From NCBI RefSeq assembly GCF_000341735.1, contig NZ_KB455576.1:1-64000 (forward strand): a DNA stretch of 64,000 bases. Reading direction: 5' to 3'. The notes under the pieces were generated by a model. The model searched no databases. It was not told the origin of the DNA and was given only the letters and a program-made list of their open reading frames with translations. Both the position numbers and the translations under genes were made by a program. This document shows, in pieces, positions 19,072-27,387 of the stretch. The DNA is from Methylotuvimicrobium buryatense 5G. GTDB lineage: Bacteria; Pseudomonadota; Gammaproteobacteria; Methylococcales; Methylomonadaceae. The stretch's first letter is position 1. Every line of letters starts with the position of its first letter.

Positions 19072-19299
19072 AATCCGGTAACGCCCGTTCAAATCCGGAT
19101 GTCCTCCTTGAACGATCAAAACCGACCCCTAGTTGACATTCGAAGCTTTGCGCTCAATGTCGGCAGGGATTCAATTAGCTGCCATTCAACGTAAAGGTAA
19201 GGGGCGCGCCGCTGAAGGAAGCTATACGAAGCCATTGAACCCGATAAAAAGGAAGCCTTCAAAACCGCCAACGGACGGCGCGTCCCTTTGACCGTTGTG
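19072..19299. other. Non-coding end of the cassette array
   Basis: No gene seen. Near 19248-19306 the minus strand reads GCCTAAC (containing the stop of the next gene) followed by a GGACGCGCCGTCC dyad and CGTTGGC, which looks like a shortened attC or cassette remnant. The remainder appears to be debris between the traC end and the cassettes. Confidence 0.4.
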
Positions 19300-19908
19300 T
19301 TAGGCAATTACTATCTCCAAATTGTCAATCAAATCAGAAATAACAGCATTTTCCCCAGTGCGCGATTCAAAGAAAATTTGGTTCTTATCACCGACGTTAA
19401 TCTGAAACTCATCTGTCAAATTGGCTGGAGTTCTTTGTTTAATGGAGAGGGATTTAAAACGTCCGATATGAAATTTTCCACCAGAACACTCGGCAAATTC
19501 ATTTTTAAGACGTTCAATCCAGCCGCTAGTATCAAAGTGATATTTAACAAGAAAAACCGTGGGAAACACCTGGTGTTCTTCGATAGGAAGAGTTGTGTGG
19601 GCTTGGCATTCCTCTCCGATCCGATAACTTATTTCAGAAGCGTTCAGTCTCTTTATGGACTCTTCTAGAGAATCCGCGGCCTTAAATGCAATACCACTGA
19701 AACCTCTGAATGCCGTACCTTCAATTCCAAATCTGACTCTAAAATTTATGAATTCGATATTGATATCACCAAAATTCACACCAATGCTGGTGTACTCATC
19801 TTTTTTCATTAAAGGCCATGCAAAAGGCAAACCTAGCCGTTCCGCTACATTATTAGCAACTTTCAAAGGGTCTCCGACTTCAATCATAAGATGGTCTATT
19901 TCAAACAT
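19300..19908 (-). CDS. VOC/glyoxalase-like hypothetical protein
   Basis: A 202-residue protein starting FEIDHLMIEVGDPLKVANNV, a typical first strand and helix of the glyoxalase/vicinal-oxygen-chelate fold, with a later metal-site-like LVKYHFDTSGW. The substrate is unknown. It is the last gene of the minus-strand cassette array and is more AT-rich than the tra genes. The stop codon lies inside a GCCTAAC motif, as is common for cassette genes ending in attC. Confidence 0.6.
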   Translation of the reverse strand: MFEIDHLMIEVGDPLKVANNVAERLGLPFAWPLMKKDEYTSIGVNFGDINIEFINFRVRFGIEGTAFRGFSGIAFKAADSLEESIKRLNASEISYRIGEECQAHTTLPIEEHQVFPTVFLVKYHFDTSGWIERLKNEFAECSGGKFHIGRFKSLSIKQRTPANLTDEFQINVGDKNQIFFESRTGENAVISDLIDNLEIVIA

Positions 19909-19972
19909 TCTGTATTTATCCTAATTTACCTCGGTCAACGAGTGAGGCCTTACGCGACTTGTTATCACTGCC

Positions 19973-20371
19973 TTAGTCATACTCAGCATTCTGAGGCAGA
20001 TCATCCGTAATCTCGAACCAAGGAGCTTTACTCGCCACGAATACATGACGCCCTGGTTTTACTTCCGGGTCGGTGTCGAGTGTGCCGAGTGGAAAACCAT
20101 AGACTTCAGGAGCTGCGTCGAATTTCGTGTAAAGGCTGGAGCCGCAGTTTGAGCAGAAGCCTTTGTGCTCACCAGGAGACGATTCGTAGAACTTCAGCAA
20201 CTCCTGACCTTTGAGAGTACGCCAATCCGAGGATTGAACCTTCGCGCGGGTTCTGAAAGCAGAGGCATGGAGCTTTCGGCACATTGAGCAGTGACAGTTT
20301 AGAACGTCGGTCAGCGGCCCGTCGATTTCGTATTGAATGCCTCCGCAGAGACAGCTACCCGTTTGCTTCAT
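19973..20371 (-). CDS. GFA-family (CENP-V/GFA) zinc protein
   Basis: A 132-residue protein with the metal-binding pattern of the glutathione-dependent formaldehyde-activating (GFA) family: CLCGG at residues 7-11, NCHCSMCRK near 26-34 and FCSNCGSSLY near 72-82. GFA domains bind zinc; many plasmid members have unknown substrates, so formaldehyde metabolism should not be assumed. It is a cassette gene, with an attC site immediately upstream of its start. Confidence 0.8.
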   Translation of the reverse strand: MKQTGSCLCGGIQYEIDGPLTDVLNCHCSMCRKLHASAFRTRAKVQSSDWRTLKGQELLKFYESSPGEHKGFCSNCGSSLYTKFDAAPEVYGFPLGTLDTDPEVKPGRHVFVASKAPWFEITDDLPQNAEYD

Positions 20372-20390
20372 TTGTGCAACTTTCTTGTGT

Positions 20391-20453
20391 GATAACGTAA
20401 AATTTAGGGGCAGGCCGCTTTTGGCCTGTCCCGCTCGAATGCCGGGTTAGGCT
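20391..20453 (-). repeat. attC recombination site
   Basis: Read on the minus strand it opens with GCCTAAC, which holds the stop of the peroxiredoxin gene, passes through a strong dyad (GGGACAGGCC ... GGCCTGCCCC) and closes with core GTTATCA. The 63-bp span and layout match integron attC sites. Confidence 0.75.
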
Positions 20454-21028
20454 TGATTCTCGGATAGCCAAGCCATCACCTCAACGACATTTTTATCTGG
20501 CGGAAATACAGGATAAAAGCACTTTTTGATCACCCCATCTTTAAGAATGAGCGTCAGCCTTTTGATCAATTTTGAGCCGCCAACTTCAAGCAGGGGCAGC
20601 TTCAAAGCAGATGAAAAAGAATGATTAGCGTCGCTCAAAAGCAGATAAGGCAACTCCAAGCGACTAGAGGCTTCTTTTTGTTCCTCCGTTGATTGACTGC
20701 TTATGCCGTAAACGCCAATGCCATTGCGTTTGAGTTCAGTGTGATTGTCACGATATGAGCAGGCTTGAGGCGTACATCCTGCAGCACCTGGAATTTTAAC
20801 CCAGCCTTCTGGGATGGAAACTCCGGGGCGACCTGTCATTGGATAACAGAAAATTACATTCCAACCAGACAAGCCGGATAGATTGATTTCTTGATCATCG
20901 GTTGACCACAGGGAAACATTCGGTACCAGCATGTTTTCCAAATGCTCGCATGCGCCATCATCCAAAGGAACTGGCAAATCTAGAGGAATCGAAAAAATTA
21001 CATCAGGTGGAGGCTGAATATTTTGCAT
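20447..21028 (-). CDS. Peroxiredoxin-like redoxin
   Basis: A 193-residue thioredoxin-fold protein. The segment IFCYPMTGRPGV followed by PGAAGCTPQACSYRD places two cysteines in the C-x3-C arrangement of some AhpC/TSA and Prx5-like redoxins; the later LPYLLLSDANHSFSSALKLP is also typical. It would reduce peroxides using cellular thiols. No signal peptide. It is a cassette gene, its stop lying inside attC. Confidence 0.75.
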   Translation of the reverse strand: MQNIQPPPDVIFSIPLDLPVPLDDGACEHLENMLVPNVSLWSTDDQEINLSGLSGWNVIFCYPMTGRPGVSIPEGWVKIPGAAGCTPQACSYRDNHTELKRNGIGVYGISSQSTEEQKEASSRLELPYLLLSDANHSFSSALKLPLLEVGGSKLIKRLTLILKDGVIKKCFYPVFPPDKNVVEVMAWLSENQA

Positions 21029-21066
21029 CGTGATTATCTAAAAAGCCGTCGCTGTGCCTGCGATTG

Positions 21067-21537
21067 TTATACGATTGAGACTTTTACAAGCGCTGATTCG
21101 TCAACAATAGAAACAACACTCTCTTCAAATACGCAGGGATGGTCGTCTGCGCTGAACGACTCTAATGTGATCGTAGCATCAAGCTTTAATGCCTTCCTGG
21201 CTATATCGCGTACTGTGTTCGTCACAGATTTTTCATCAAAGGAGCCTCTGTCATGCCTAGAGCCATCAGCATTCCATGACACCTGTTTAGATTTACTGCT
21301 CGTATGCTTCTTCCTCGCGATATGAACATGTCTTTGTTGAGGAATATTAGGGTCTTCTGGGTCGATTCTCATCATGTAGTCTTTATAGCTTGAAGGTTTC
21401 CAGTAACTCTCTAATGCTAGGCAATCACTCTGAAGTAGTGATTCTGGAACCTTAACAAATATATGCTTTATCTGATCATCGTCTGCGCCCTCATCTGGCT
21501 CATCGAAATAGCCTTTAAGGATGTCTTTTATTCTCAT
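21067..21537 (-). CDS. Conserved cassette protein, probably DUF6367 type
   Basis: A 156-residue soluble protein of unknown function. A basic His-rich stretch (RHVHIARKKHTSSKSKQVSW) is followed by NADGSRHDRGSFDEK, resembling proteins classed as DUF6367. No signal peptide or membrane segment. It lies in the cassette array, with attC at 21559-21627 upstream of its start. Confidence 0.55.
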   Translation of the reverse strand: MRIKDILKGYFDEPDEGADDDQIKHIFVKVPESLLQSDCLALESYWKPSSYKDYMMRIDPEDPNIPQQRHVHIARKKHTSSKSKQVSWNADGSRHDRGSFDEKSVTNTVRDIARKALKLDATITLESFSADDHPCVFEESVVSIVDESALVKVSIV

Positions 21538-21558
21538 ATGTCACCCACACTTAGTTTC

Positions 21559-21627
21559 ATATAACGCCAAGCTCAGCCGAGGAAGGCCGCGATGCGGCCT
21601 GACGTCGGCTGGAGCAATGTGTTAGCC
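21559..21627 (-). repeat. attC recombination site
   Basis: On the minus strand it begins GGCTAAC, contains the nested dyads CAGCCGACGTCAGGCCGC and GCGGCCTTCCTCGGCTG, and ends GTTATAT. The stop of the flavoprotein gene falls in the first motif. Length 69 bp. Confidence 0.75.
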
Positions 21628-22173
21628 ATTTTTAGCGACGATGTGGGTAGGGATGCCGTCAATGCTCATTTGGTTCTTCTCCTCCCAGTATTGCTTCAAA
21701 CCGTCATCACCTTTCTTTGTTGCCCAATCAGAGAGCAATTCTCGATCACCGGCATACGAAAAATAGGGGACAGCCATCCCACAAGAAGTTTGCACGAGGT
21801 CAATTCTAACGTCGAAAACTTGTCGAGCGCCAGGCAATGCGACAAATCGACCAAAAAGATCATCCCACTCGGGGTCAGTCCTGTGCACAACCTTTGCCGT
21901 TCCATAAAGCCGCAAGATCAGAGGCGGACCATCAAAGGCACAGAACATGATGGTCATTCGTGGGTTCTGCTGCACATGAGCGGACGATTCATTACCGCTA
22001 CCGGTTACATTTAGCCAAGCAATACGCGAATTGCTTAGCACCCTAAACGAGTCCATACCTTTTGGTGAGATATTCACGTGACTATCTGCGGTTGCTGTCC
22101 CGACAAAGAAAATATTTTGTCCTTTGATGAACTGGATATGTTTATCGGATAATTCCTTAAATTGTTGACCCAT
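21622..22173 (-). CDS. Pyridoxamine 5'-phosphate oxidase-like flavin protein
   Basis: About 183 residues from the start MGQQFKELSDKHIQF, which has GGAG six bases upstream. The ORF is open back to 22230, where an ATG overlaps the stop of the previous gene. The segment FFVGTATADSHVNISPKGMDSF is typical of the PPOX-like split-barrel FMN-binding family. The natural substrate is unknown. It appears to share one cassette with the HEPN-like gene, since no attC lies between them. Confidence 0.75.
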   Translation of the reverse strand: MGQQFKELSDKHIQFIKGQNIFFVGTATADSHVNISPKGMDSFRVLSNSRIAWLNVTGSGNESSAHVQQNPRMTIMFCAFDGPPLILRLYGTAKVVHRTDPEWDDLFGRFVALPGARQVFDVRIDLVQTSCGMAVPYFSYAGDRELLSDWATKKGDDGLKQYWEEKNQMSIDGIPTHIVAKNG

Positions 22174-22226
22174 TGGGCACTCCGTGTTGTTGGGCATCAA
22201 ATGTCTGCTTGATCGAAAATTCAGCG

Positions 22227-22709
22227 TCATCTGACGGCACCCCCGATCAGCGCGAGAAGAGACCTCAACTCATCGACCATCTGTCTAGGCGCCGGCAGAC
22301 TCATGCCGTTCAATCTCATCGGGTATCGGAAGTAATAGGGCTTATCGTGCGCCGAATTCAACAGCGTGCACCACTGAGGCGGTTGCGCTGGTATCGCCAG
22401 CCCACCTGCCACTGCTTCCGCCCACAATGCTTCGAGGTTGTGACGGATAGAGGGTGACCGCAATCTCTTTTCCGTCGCCCCTGAACTGGCAAGAAATGCC
22501 TTTAACGCACATTCGAGCGTTTGCGCAGAAAGAAAGGCGCAGGAGAGGAGTTTTGGCGAAGTGGATATTGCCAATGCCTCGGCTCCTTCAAATAGTCCAC
22601 GCGCTGCAATCAGATAGCTTTGAGCCTCCGTAGGAGGAACCATCGTAAGCGGCGGAAGCGATACCGTCGGCAGGGTGGCTTGCATGGAAGCGTGGATGAT
22701 CTTTGTCAT
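22227..22709 (-). CDS. HEPN-like helical protein
   Basis: About 160 residues from MTKIIHASMQATLP; an earlier in-frame ATG at 22733 lies within the attC. Features such as SYLIAARGLFEGAEAL, AFLSAQTLECALKAFL and a later RHNLEALW suggest a HEPN-type four-helix fold. The RNase motif Rx4-6H is not clearly present (closest is SIRHN), so catalysis is doubtful. Its stop overlaps a possible start of the flavin-protein gene. Confidence 0.5.
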   Translation of the reverse strand: MTKIIHASMQATLPTVSLPPLTMVPPTEAQSYLIAARGLFEGAEALAISTSPKLLSCAFLSAQTLECALKAFLASSGATEKRLRSPSIRHNLEALWAEAVAGGLAIPAQPPQWCTLLNSAHDKPYYFRYPMRLNGMSLPAPRQMVDELRSLLALIGGAVR

Positions 22710-22778
22710 GCCCAACGCCATGCTCTGGGGCAAACCGAAGCGCAGCGTAGGTTTGTCCCTAGCAGCACTTTGTTAGCC
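22710..22778 (-). repeat. attC recombination site
   Basis: On the minus strand GGCTAACAAAGTGCTG opens the site, a GACAAACCTACGCTGCGC / CGGTTTGCCCC dyad fills it, and GCGTTGGGC closes it with a canonical GTTRRRY core. At 69 bp it is one of the best attC sites in the window. Confidence 0.85.
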
Positions 22779-22800
22779 GATGATTTGCTGGCGTACACAA

Positions 22801-23409
22801 TTACACCGCCTCTAAAATCAACCATGTCCAGGTAACCCCGGCAGCTTGGTTACTTTTTTGTACTGATTCAGCTTCACTATGGGATATAACATTGAAATCA
22901 AATTTTTGAGCTAAACCAATCATACCCCCTACCTCTACTGGATAGCATTTTCGATTGGGCGCTCCCGGTCCATTTCGTAACGAGATAGCAACTCTACCTT
23001 TACGCTTAACGATTGTACGCAAGTTTCCAAGTGCGATTTTTCTGTCATCGTCTTTTATATGCTGCCAGACTGATGCGATCAAAACAAAATCGAAGACTTT
23101 CCCAACATTTAGTAATTTTTTTAGTGCAGGTAGATAATCCTTCATCCATTCAATTCCCGAAACGGCGTGAATAGATTTTCCAGCCAACCTAAATTCATCA
23201 ACTGGTTCTACTGCAAGAACATTATGCCCTAACGAAGCAAGCCACTCTGCATCTCTTCCAGTTCCAGCCCCTATATCAACAATATCGGCTGGAACTTCTG
23301 GAAGGAAGGCTGAGATATGAGATAACAACACAGCTGAATCGATAGCCTCAAAGGCCTGAATCAAATAGTCACTATCCGATACATATCCATTTATTACGCT
23401 TTGATCCAT
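22801..23409 (-). CDS. Class I SAM-dependent methyltransferase (cassette)
   Basis: A 202-residue protein with SAM-binding motif I VDIGAGTGRDAEWLASLGHN near residues 42-60 and post-I acidic VEPVDEF. Motifs FDFVLIASVWQHI and KGRVAISLRNGP follow. Substrate unknown. AT-rich relative to the backbone. Upstream, GTTCAAC (about 23435) looks like a fragment of attC from the preceding cassette. Confidence 0.75.
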   Translation of the reverse strand: MDQSVINGYVSDSDYLIQAFEAIDSAVLLSHISAFLPEVPADIVDIGAGTGRDAEWLASLGHNVLAVEPVDEFRLAGKSIHAVSGIEWMKDYLPALKKLLNVGKVFDFVLIASVWQHIKDDDRKIALGNLRTIVKRKGRVAISLRNGPGAPNRKCYPVEVGGMIGLAQKFDFNVISHSEAESVQKSNQAAGVTWTWLILEAV

Positions 23410-23484
23410 GCTAATTTCACGATACCCCTGAGCGCCTTGTTGAACGACAACTCATAGCTTTGCACCCAGGCAACGAAGTGCTCT

Positions 23485-24102
23485 TCATGCTTTTGCAATC
23501 AGAACCAAACCGCATCCGATCATCAGTGCCCCTCCAAATTTGCATGGCACCTCGGAGGCAACTCGCCCACGAAGACTATCAACGAGTTTCGAGGCAAATA
23601 TCACATACCCCAGCTTAACACCACCAACGGTCACGGTTGTGATTGCCATAATAACTAATATGTCCCATAGATCTATCCCTCCAATATCAACCAACGTCGG
23701 AAAAAGGCTGGCGTAGAACAAAATGGCTTTGACATCTCCAAGGGTTAGAAATAGCCCTGCCAAGAAATCCGCCGCAAACGAAGACGCCCGACTTGTAGTG
23801 CGCTGAACTGTTGGCGGAGACTTTGACTTCAGCAGACTGAAGCCAAGCCAAATCAAGTAAGCGCTCCCGCAATACTTTACTACAGAGAAAAAAACACCAA
23901 GCCATTCGGCTAGAAGGCTCATGCCAATTAATGCGATTGCCACGAAAACCAAATCGCCCGCGACAATGCCAAGCGCAGAAAACACGCCACTTACCCGGCC
24001 AGCGCTTACGGATCTGGCGACCACCAGTGCAACACTAGTACTAGGCATTGCAGCCAGGGGCAGCATCACCAGGAACAGCGTTACTGCTTCAATTATGCTC
24101 AT
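23485..24102 (-). CDS. LysE-family amino-acid exporter
   Basis: Start at the ATG giving MSIIEAVTLFLVMLPLAAMP; an upstream in-frame ATG at 24141 lies inside the attC. About 205 residues with six hydrophobic segments and the LysE/RhtB-type region SAGRVSGVFSALGIVAGDLV. It probably exports amino acids or derivatives across the inner membrane; substrate not predictable. Confidence 0.75.
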   Translation of the reverse strand: MSIIEAVTLFLVMLPLAAMPSTSVALVVARSVSAGRVSGVFSALGIVAGDLVFVAIALIGMSLLAEWLGVFFSVVKYCGSAYLIWLGFSLLKSKSPPTVQRTTSRASSFAADFLAGLFLTLGDVKAILFYASLFPTLVDIGGIDLWDILVIMAITTVTVGGVKLGYVIFASKLVDSLRGRVASEVPCKFGGALMIGCGLVLIAKA

Positions 24103-24135
24103 CGATGTGTCTGCCCCCCCGAACAGGTTCTCGTC

Positions 24136-24191
24136 GCCCAACGTTTCATTCAGCCGACACGTCCGCGCCCAACTGCAATGAGTTGTTGGCC
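24136..24191 (-). repeat. attC recombination site
   Basis: On the minus strand GGCCAAC at the left and GTTGGGC at the right bracket 56 bp that include the last codons of the upstream methyltransferase gene. The internal dyad is weaker than in the other sites. Confidence 0.6.
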
Positions 24192-24862
24192 GTTACCTCT
24201 GCAATGAATATAACGGAGGCGGGCTTATGGGTCTTTGGGTGGACGGGCTCACTGACCTCAAGTAACCGAAATCCGCTGCTCTGGAACAGTGTCACCCAAC
24301 TGCTTAATGTCCTGAAATACCATGGAGCCGGATCCGTGAAATCAGGGCCAAATCCGTCCCATGAGCCTTCCCGCCAACCATCCTGATACGGGGAATTGCC
24401 ACACGAAACCAACGGATGGAGTGTTTGTACGATAAAGGCTCCGTTCGGTGCCAAGATAGACGGCACCGCCTTAAACAGTGTCTCTACCGATTCCTTACCA
24501 AGAAGAGAGAAATTACAGACGACAACGTCGGATAAACCATCAAGCGCACCCCTGGCAATTTCATCGTAGGAAGCCACATAGAAACTGCCACCTCCGGCGT
24601 TCTGCGCACGTTCGATGAGACCGGGAACGACATCTACTCCGGACACATGCGCCACCTTGTCAGCCAACTCGCGGACAAGCCATCCCTCGCCGCATCCAAC
24701 ATCAAGAACAGATTGGGGGGGCCGTTTGAGAATAGCCTCAACAATCGCGTCATTGGTTACCAACCGACGGCTCTCAATTTTCCCTTTACGGACGGCCTCG
24801 CTCCACTGGCAGGCATTCTTAGACCATGAATCAAATATCTGTTCATCACTGAACGGGTACAT
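24146..24862 (-). CDS. Class I SAM-dependent methyltransferase (cassette)
   Basis: A 238-residue protein with SAM motif I VLDVGCGEGWLVRELAD near residues 55-71, acidic VDVVPGLIERA after it, and DVVVCNFSLLG as motif II. The middle (PNGAFIVQTLHPLV) resembles ubiquinone/menaquinone-type methyltransferases, but the substrate is unknown. The C terminus extends into attC. Confidence 0.75.
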   Translation of the reverse strand: MYPFSDEQIFDSWSKNACQWSEAVRKGKIESRRLVTNDAIVEAILKRPPQSVLDVGCGEGWLVRELADKVAHVSGVDVVPGLIERAQNAGGGSFYVASYDEIARGALDGLSDVVVCNFSLLGKESVETLFKAVPSILAPNGAFIVQTLHPLVSCGNSPYQDGWREGSWDGFGPDFTDPAPWYFRTLSSWVTLFQSSGFRLLEVSEPVHPKTHKPASVIFIAEVTANNSLQLGADVSAE

Positions 24863-24881
24863 ACCGCTCTGTCCTTCTATT

Positions 24882-24941
24882 GTCCAACGCTGCTAATCAG
24901 CCGCGCGGCTTTTTGCGTCGGCTGCATTAGCCTTGTTGGGC
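24882..24941 (-). repeat. attC recombination site
   Basis: A textbook 60-bp site. Minus strand opens GCCCAACAAGGCTAATGCAG, passes through GCAAAAAGCCGCGCGGC, and closes GCAGCGTTGGAC. It overlaps the last codons of the acetyltransferase gene. Confidence 0.88.
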
Positions 24942-25354
24942 AATCTTGCCATTCGAAGGGTCGCCTCCTCGCGTTCTGTAACGATGAAGCCTAGCCGCTC
25001 ATACAAGCGCCTTGCGGGGTTGTCCGAAAATGTCGTAAGCCGAATGGCCTCTTCGCAATGTCGATTCAACAGTTGCTCAAGAATCTCAGTGCCGATACCC
25101 CTGCCGTGCAGGAAGGGCGACAATTGGATATTTTCAATGTATACGCCGCAATCATCGCGCTTCACGCTCAGATAGCCAACTCGTCGCCCGTGCATGACCA
25201 CCATGGAGATATGGTCAGGATTGAAACTCTTGCGAAATTCGCCCGAAGCCCATCCGCCCCAATGGCGACAGAATAGATCAAACATGTTCCGCTTAGTGAG
25301 CCTGTAGCAGTACTGATAGTCTGCATCGCAGGCGGGACGGATCGAATATTTCAT
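24893..25354 (-). CDS. GNAT acetyltransferase, cassette copy 1
   Basis: About 153 residues from MKYSIRPACDADYQYCYRL; an ATG six codons upstream is possible. The acetyl-CoA-binding loop is GRGIGTEIL with the preceding IENIQLSPFLH, followed by NPARRLYERLGF. Substrate unknown. It is closely similar to the gene at 32609-33073 (shared YCYRLTKRNM-DLFC-HWGGW), which lies on the opposite strand in a second cassette-like cluster. Confidence 0.8.
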   Translation of the reverse strand: MKYSIRPACDADYQYCYRLTKRNMFDLFCRHWGGWASGEFRKSFNPDHISMVVMHGRRVGYLSVKRDDCGVYIENIQLSPFLHGRGIGTEILEQLLNRHCEEAIRLTTFSDNPARRLYERLGFIVTEREEATLRMARLPNKANAADAKSRAAD

Positions 25355-25372
25355 TCGTGCACCATCGGTCAT

Positions 25373-25668
25373 CCAGCAGCCAACAGGTTATTGTCCCGAT
25401 CTGGCTAACATACGGAGTTTCCTGCTTTATTGTCAAGAATGCTGCTTCAACGCTAAATATTTTATATAGTATAACCTATATTTCATTCATGATAAACCGA
25501 TCGGGATAATTCTAAAGCCTCGTTCTGAATAACCGCAATTACCAACTCAAGCGAAAGTCAAACATCTAAATTAAGAGACAGGTTTAGGGAAGTGCAAAAT
25601 CATAGCCGACAGGATGTGCTCTGGGTCGAAACCGGTAGCTTCTGTTCACATGCTCTCGTTAGTCCTCA
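25373..25668. other. AT-rich intergenic region at the head of the cassette array
   Basis: No gene seen. GTTGGCT (minus strand, 25378-25384) beside the GNAT start looks like the recombination core joining the first cassette. The AT-rich stretch 25455-25490 (ATTTTATATAGTATAACC) could hold the promoter for the minus-strand cassettes. No integron integrase or recognisable attI lies here. Confidence 0.4.
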
Positions 25669-25962
25669 TTAGTAGCCCGCTTCTTTCTGGTGTCGAAAGG
25701 CAAGTACATAAAGAGTATTATCATCCGGTTCATAGCGATAGAGTGCAACAAAACCGGAATCGCCGAATGGAATGAGTAATTCACGTAATTCTGGAAGATC
25801 TTCCCACGGCCTGCCGATTTCGGGTTCTGTTTCTAGGCGCTCAAATCGCTGTGCAATTGCCCGCGCGGCTCTTGCCGCGGCCAAAGGATTTTTTTCGGCT
25901 AAAAAGAGGCGACAGCGTTCCAAACCTTGAGCCGCCCCTTCGGTAATAATTATTCGTGGCAC
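25669..25962 (-). CDS. ParE/RelE-superfamily toxin
   Basis: A 97-residue protein. The region EGAAQGLERCRLFLAEK, then AARAARAIAQRFERLETEPEIG and a C-terminal FGDSGFVALYRYEPDDNTLYVLAFRHQ, is the classic ParE/RelE fold pattern. It probably blocks gyrase or translation when its partner is lost. It overlaps the upstream antitoxin gene by 13 bp. Such pairs often stabilise cassette arrays and plasmids. Confidence 0.85.
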   Translation of the reverse strand: MPRIIITEGAAQGLERCRLFLAEKNPLAAARAARAIAQRFERLETEPEIGRPWEDLPELRELLIPFGDSGFVALYRYEPDDNTLYVLAFRHQKEAGY

Positions 25963-26222
25963 TCAGGGCTCTCTTGCTCATGCTCTGTACCCCAGGTGCT
26001 CAGCCAATGACGCGCTTCTTGGCCCGTTAGATGTTTGCCCGTTTCTTGGTAAGCCTGCCAAGCTGACAAGGCTTCTTGTTTGAAACTTTCTCGGGCTTCT
26101 TCGCGTTCAACATAGTCGCGAATGGCTTCGCGCATAATCCAATGCGATGATCGATTCCTCAGATCAGCCAGGTGCTGAACTCGATTCTTCAAGTCCGCAT
26201 CGAGTTTAACAGATGTTGCCAT
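25950..26222 (-). CDS. Ribbon-helix-helix antitoxin (CopG type)
   Basis: I chose the ATG at 26222 (MATSVKLDADLKNRVQHLAD), 90 residues; the ORF is open 23 codons further upstream but that extension does not resemble the family. The N-terminal strand and two helices (RSSHWIMREAIRDYVEREEA) form an RHH DNA-binding fold, and the C-terminal part (ARHWLSTWG) would bind the toxin. It overlaps the toxin gene and probably autoregulates the pair. Confidence 0.83.
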   Translation of the reverse strand: MATSVKLDADLKNRVQHLADLRNRSSHWIMREAIRDYVEREEARESFKQEALSAWQAYQETGKHLTGQEARHWLSTWGTEHEQESPECHE

Positions 26223-26418
26223 AGCGATCGCCTCGTTAGTAAAAGGTAGTACTTTTAAATACTCTAGCATAAGGAGATAGCATTTTTCCAATGAAATGTC
26301 AGTGAAGCTTTAGCTTTGGCTCTGCCCGCTTTAGGTCCTATAATGTATTTTATAGGACGTAAAATAACACCCTAAAACACAGCCTCAATTTCGCCCCTAT
26401 CTATAAGGAATAACCGCG

Positions 26419-27387
26419 ATGACCGACTTGCTGCTGAAAAATCCCGAACGCGCACTGACCGCGAAACAGTTTCAGCAATTATCCGACGTGCCGCCGGAAC
26501 TCGAATGGTTCGCCAACCTCAGTTCGGAAAAAACCCGCAAGGCCTACCAAAACGACATTCACGATTTCGCACAATTTGTCGGCATCAGCCAACCGGCTGA
26601 GTTTCGTATCGTCACCCGGTCCCATGTCATTGCCTGGCGAAAAACCATTGAAGAGAAAAAATTCTCCGACGCCACCATCCGCCGCAAGCTCTCTGCTCTG
26701 TCTTCCTTATTTGAGTATTTATGTGAGAAAAACGCCGTGACCCATAATCCGGTCAAAGGCGTCAAGCGACCGGCCGCGAATAACAATGAAGGCAAAACCC
26801 CGGCCTTAAGTAACGACCAGGCTCGACTGCTATTGGAAGCCCCGCCGGAAGATACGGTAAAAGGACAACGAGACCGGGCGATTTTAGCCGCTCTGCTCTA
26901 TCATGGCCTGCGCCGGCAGGAACTGTGCAATCTGAGTGTCAAAGATTATCAGCGCCGTAGCGGCGTGATGATGTTTCATGTCCACGGCAAACGCAAAAAG
27001 GAACGGTTTGTACCGGTAGAACCGAAAACCCAGCGCTTGATTGCCGAATATCTGGAGCTGGCTGGCCACGGCGAACAACTGGATAGCGCCCTCTTCCGCC
27101 CTGTGAAAAATAACGCGAACGGCATCCTTGACAAACCGCTCAATCCGCGTTCGGTCTATCGCGATGTGGTGATGTTTTATGCCAAGAAAGTCGGCATCAC
27201 GCTCGACACCCATGGCTTTTGTGTGCATTCATTGCGGGCGACCGCCGCCACCAATGCATTGGATCACAAGGCCGACATCGCCAAGGTCCAGGAATGGCTA
27301 GGTCATGCCAATGTGTCGACCACCCGGCTCTACGATAAGCGAAATAGTCGGCCAGAAGAGAGTCCGAGTTTTAGGGTCGAGTATTAA
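26419..27387 (+). CDS. XerC/D-like tyrosine recombinase
   Basis: A 322-residue tyrosine recombinase: N-terminal SAM-like core-binding domain (residues about 25-110), catalytic domain with Arg in [10 protein letters not shown], His-x-x-Arg as HSLRA, LGHANVS and nucleophile Tyr in STTRLYDKR near residue 308. It lacks the extra helix that marks IntI integrases, so I do not call it an integron integrase, even though it is divergent from the cassettes. It may belong with the repeats downstream; accessory tyrosine recombinases of this kind accompany some IS91-family elements. Confidence 0.85.
   Translation: MTDLLLKNPERALTAKQFQQLSDVPPELEWFANLSSEKTRKAYQNDIHDFAQFVGISQPAEFRIVTRSHVIAWRKTIEEKKFSDATIRRKLSALSSLFEYLCEKNAVTHNPVKGVKRPAANNNEGKTPALSNDQARLLLEAPPEDTVKGQRDRAILAALLYHGLRRQELCNLSVKDYQRRSGVMMFHVHGKRKKERFVPVEPKTQRLIAEYLELAGHGEQLDSALFRPVKNNANGILDKPLNPRSVYRDVVMFYAKKVGITLDTHGFCVHSLRATAATNALDHKADIAKVQEWLGHANVSTTRLYDKRNSRPEESPSFRVEY

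Noticed and set aside
26419-27387. Tyrosine recombinase as the integron integrase of the cassette array
   Set aside because: It is divergent from the cassettes, as intI would be, but lacks the additional IntI-specific helix between the catalytic patches, and a TA pair lies between it and the first cassette.
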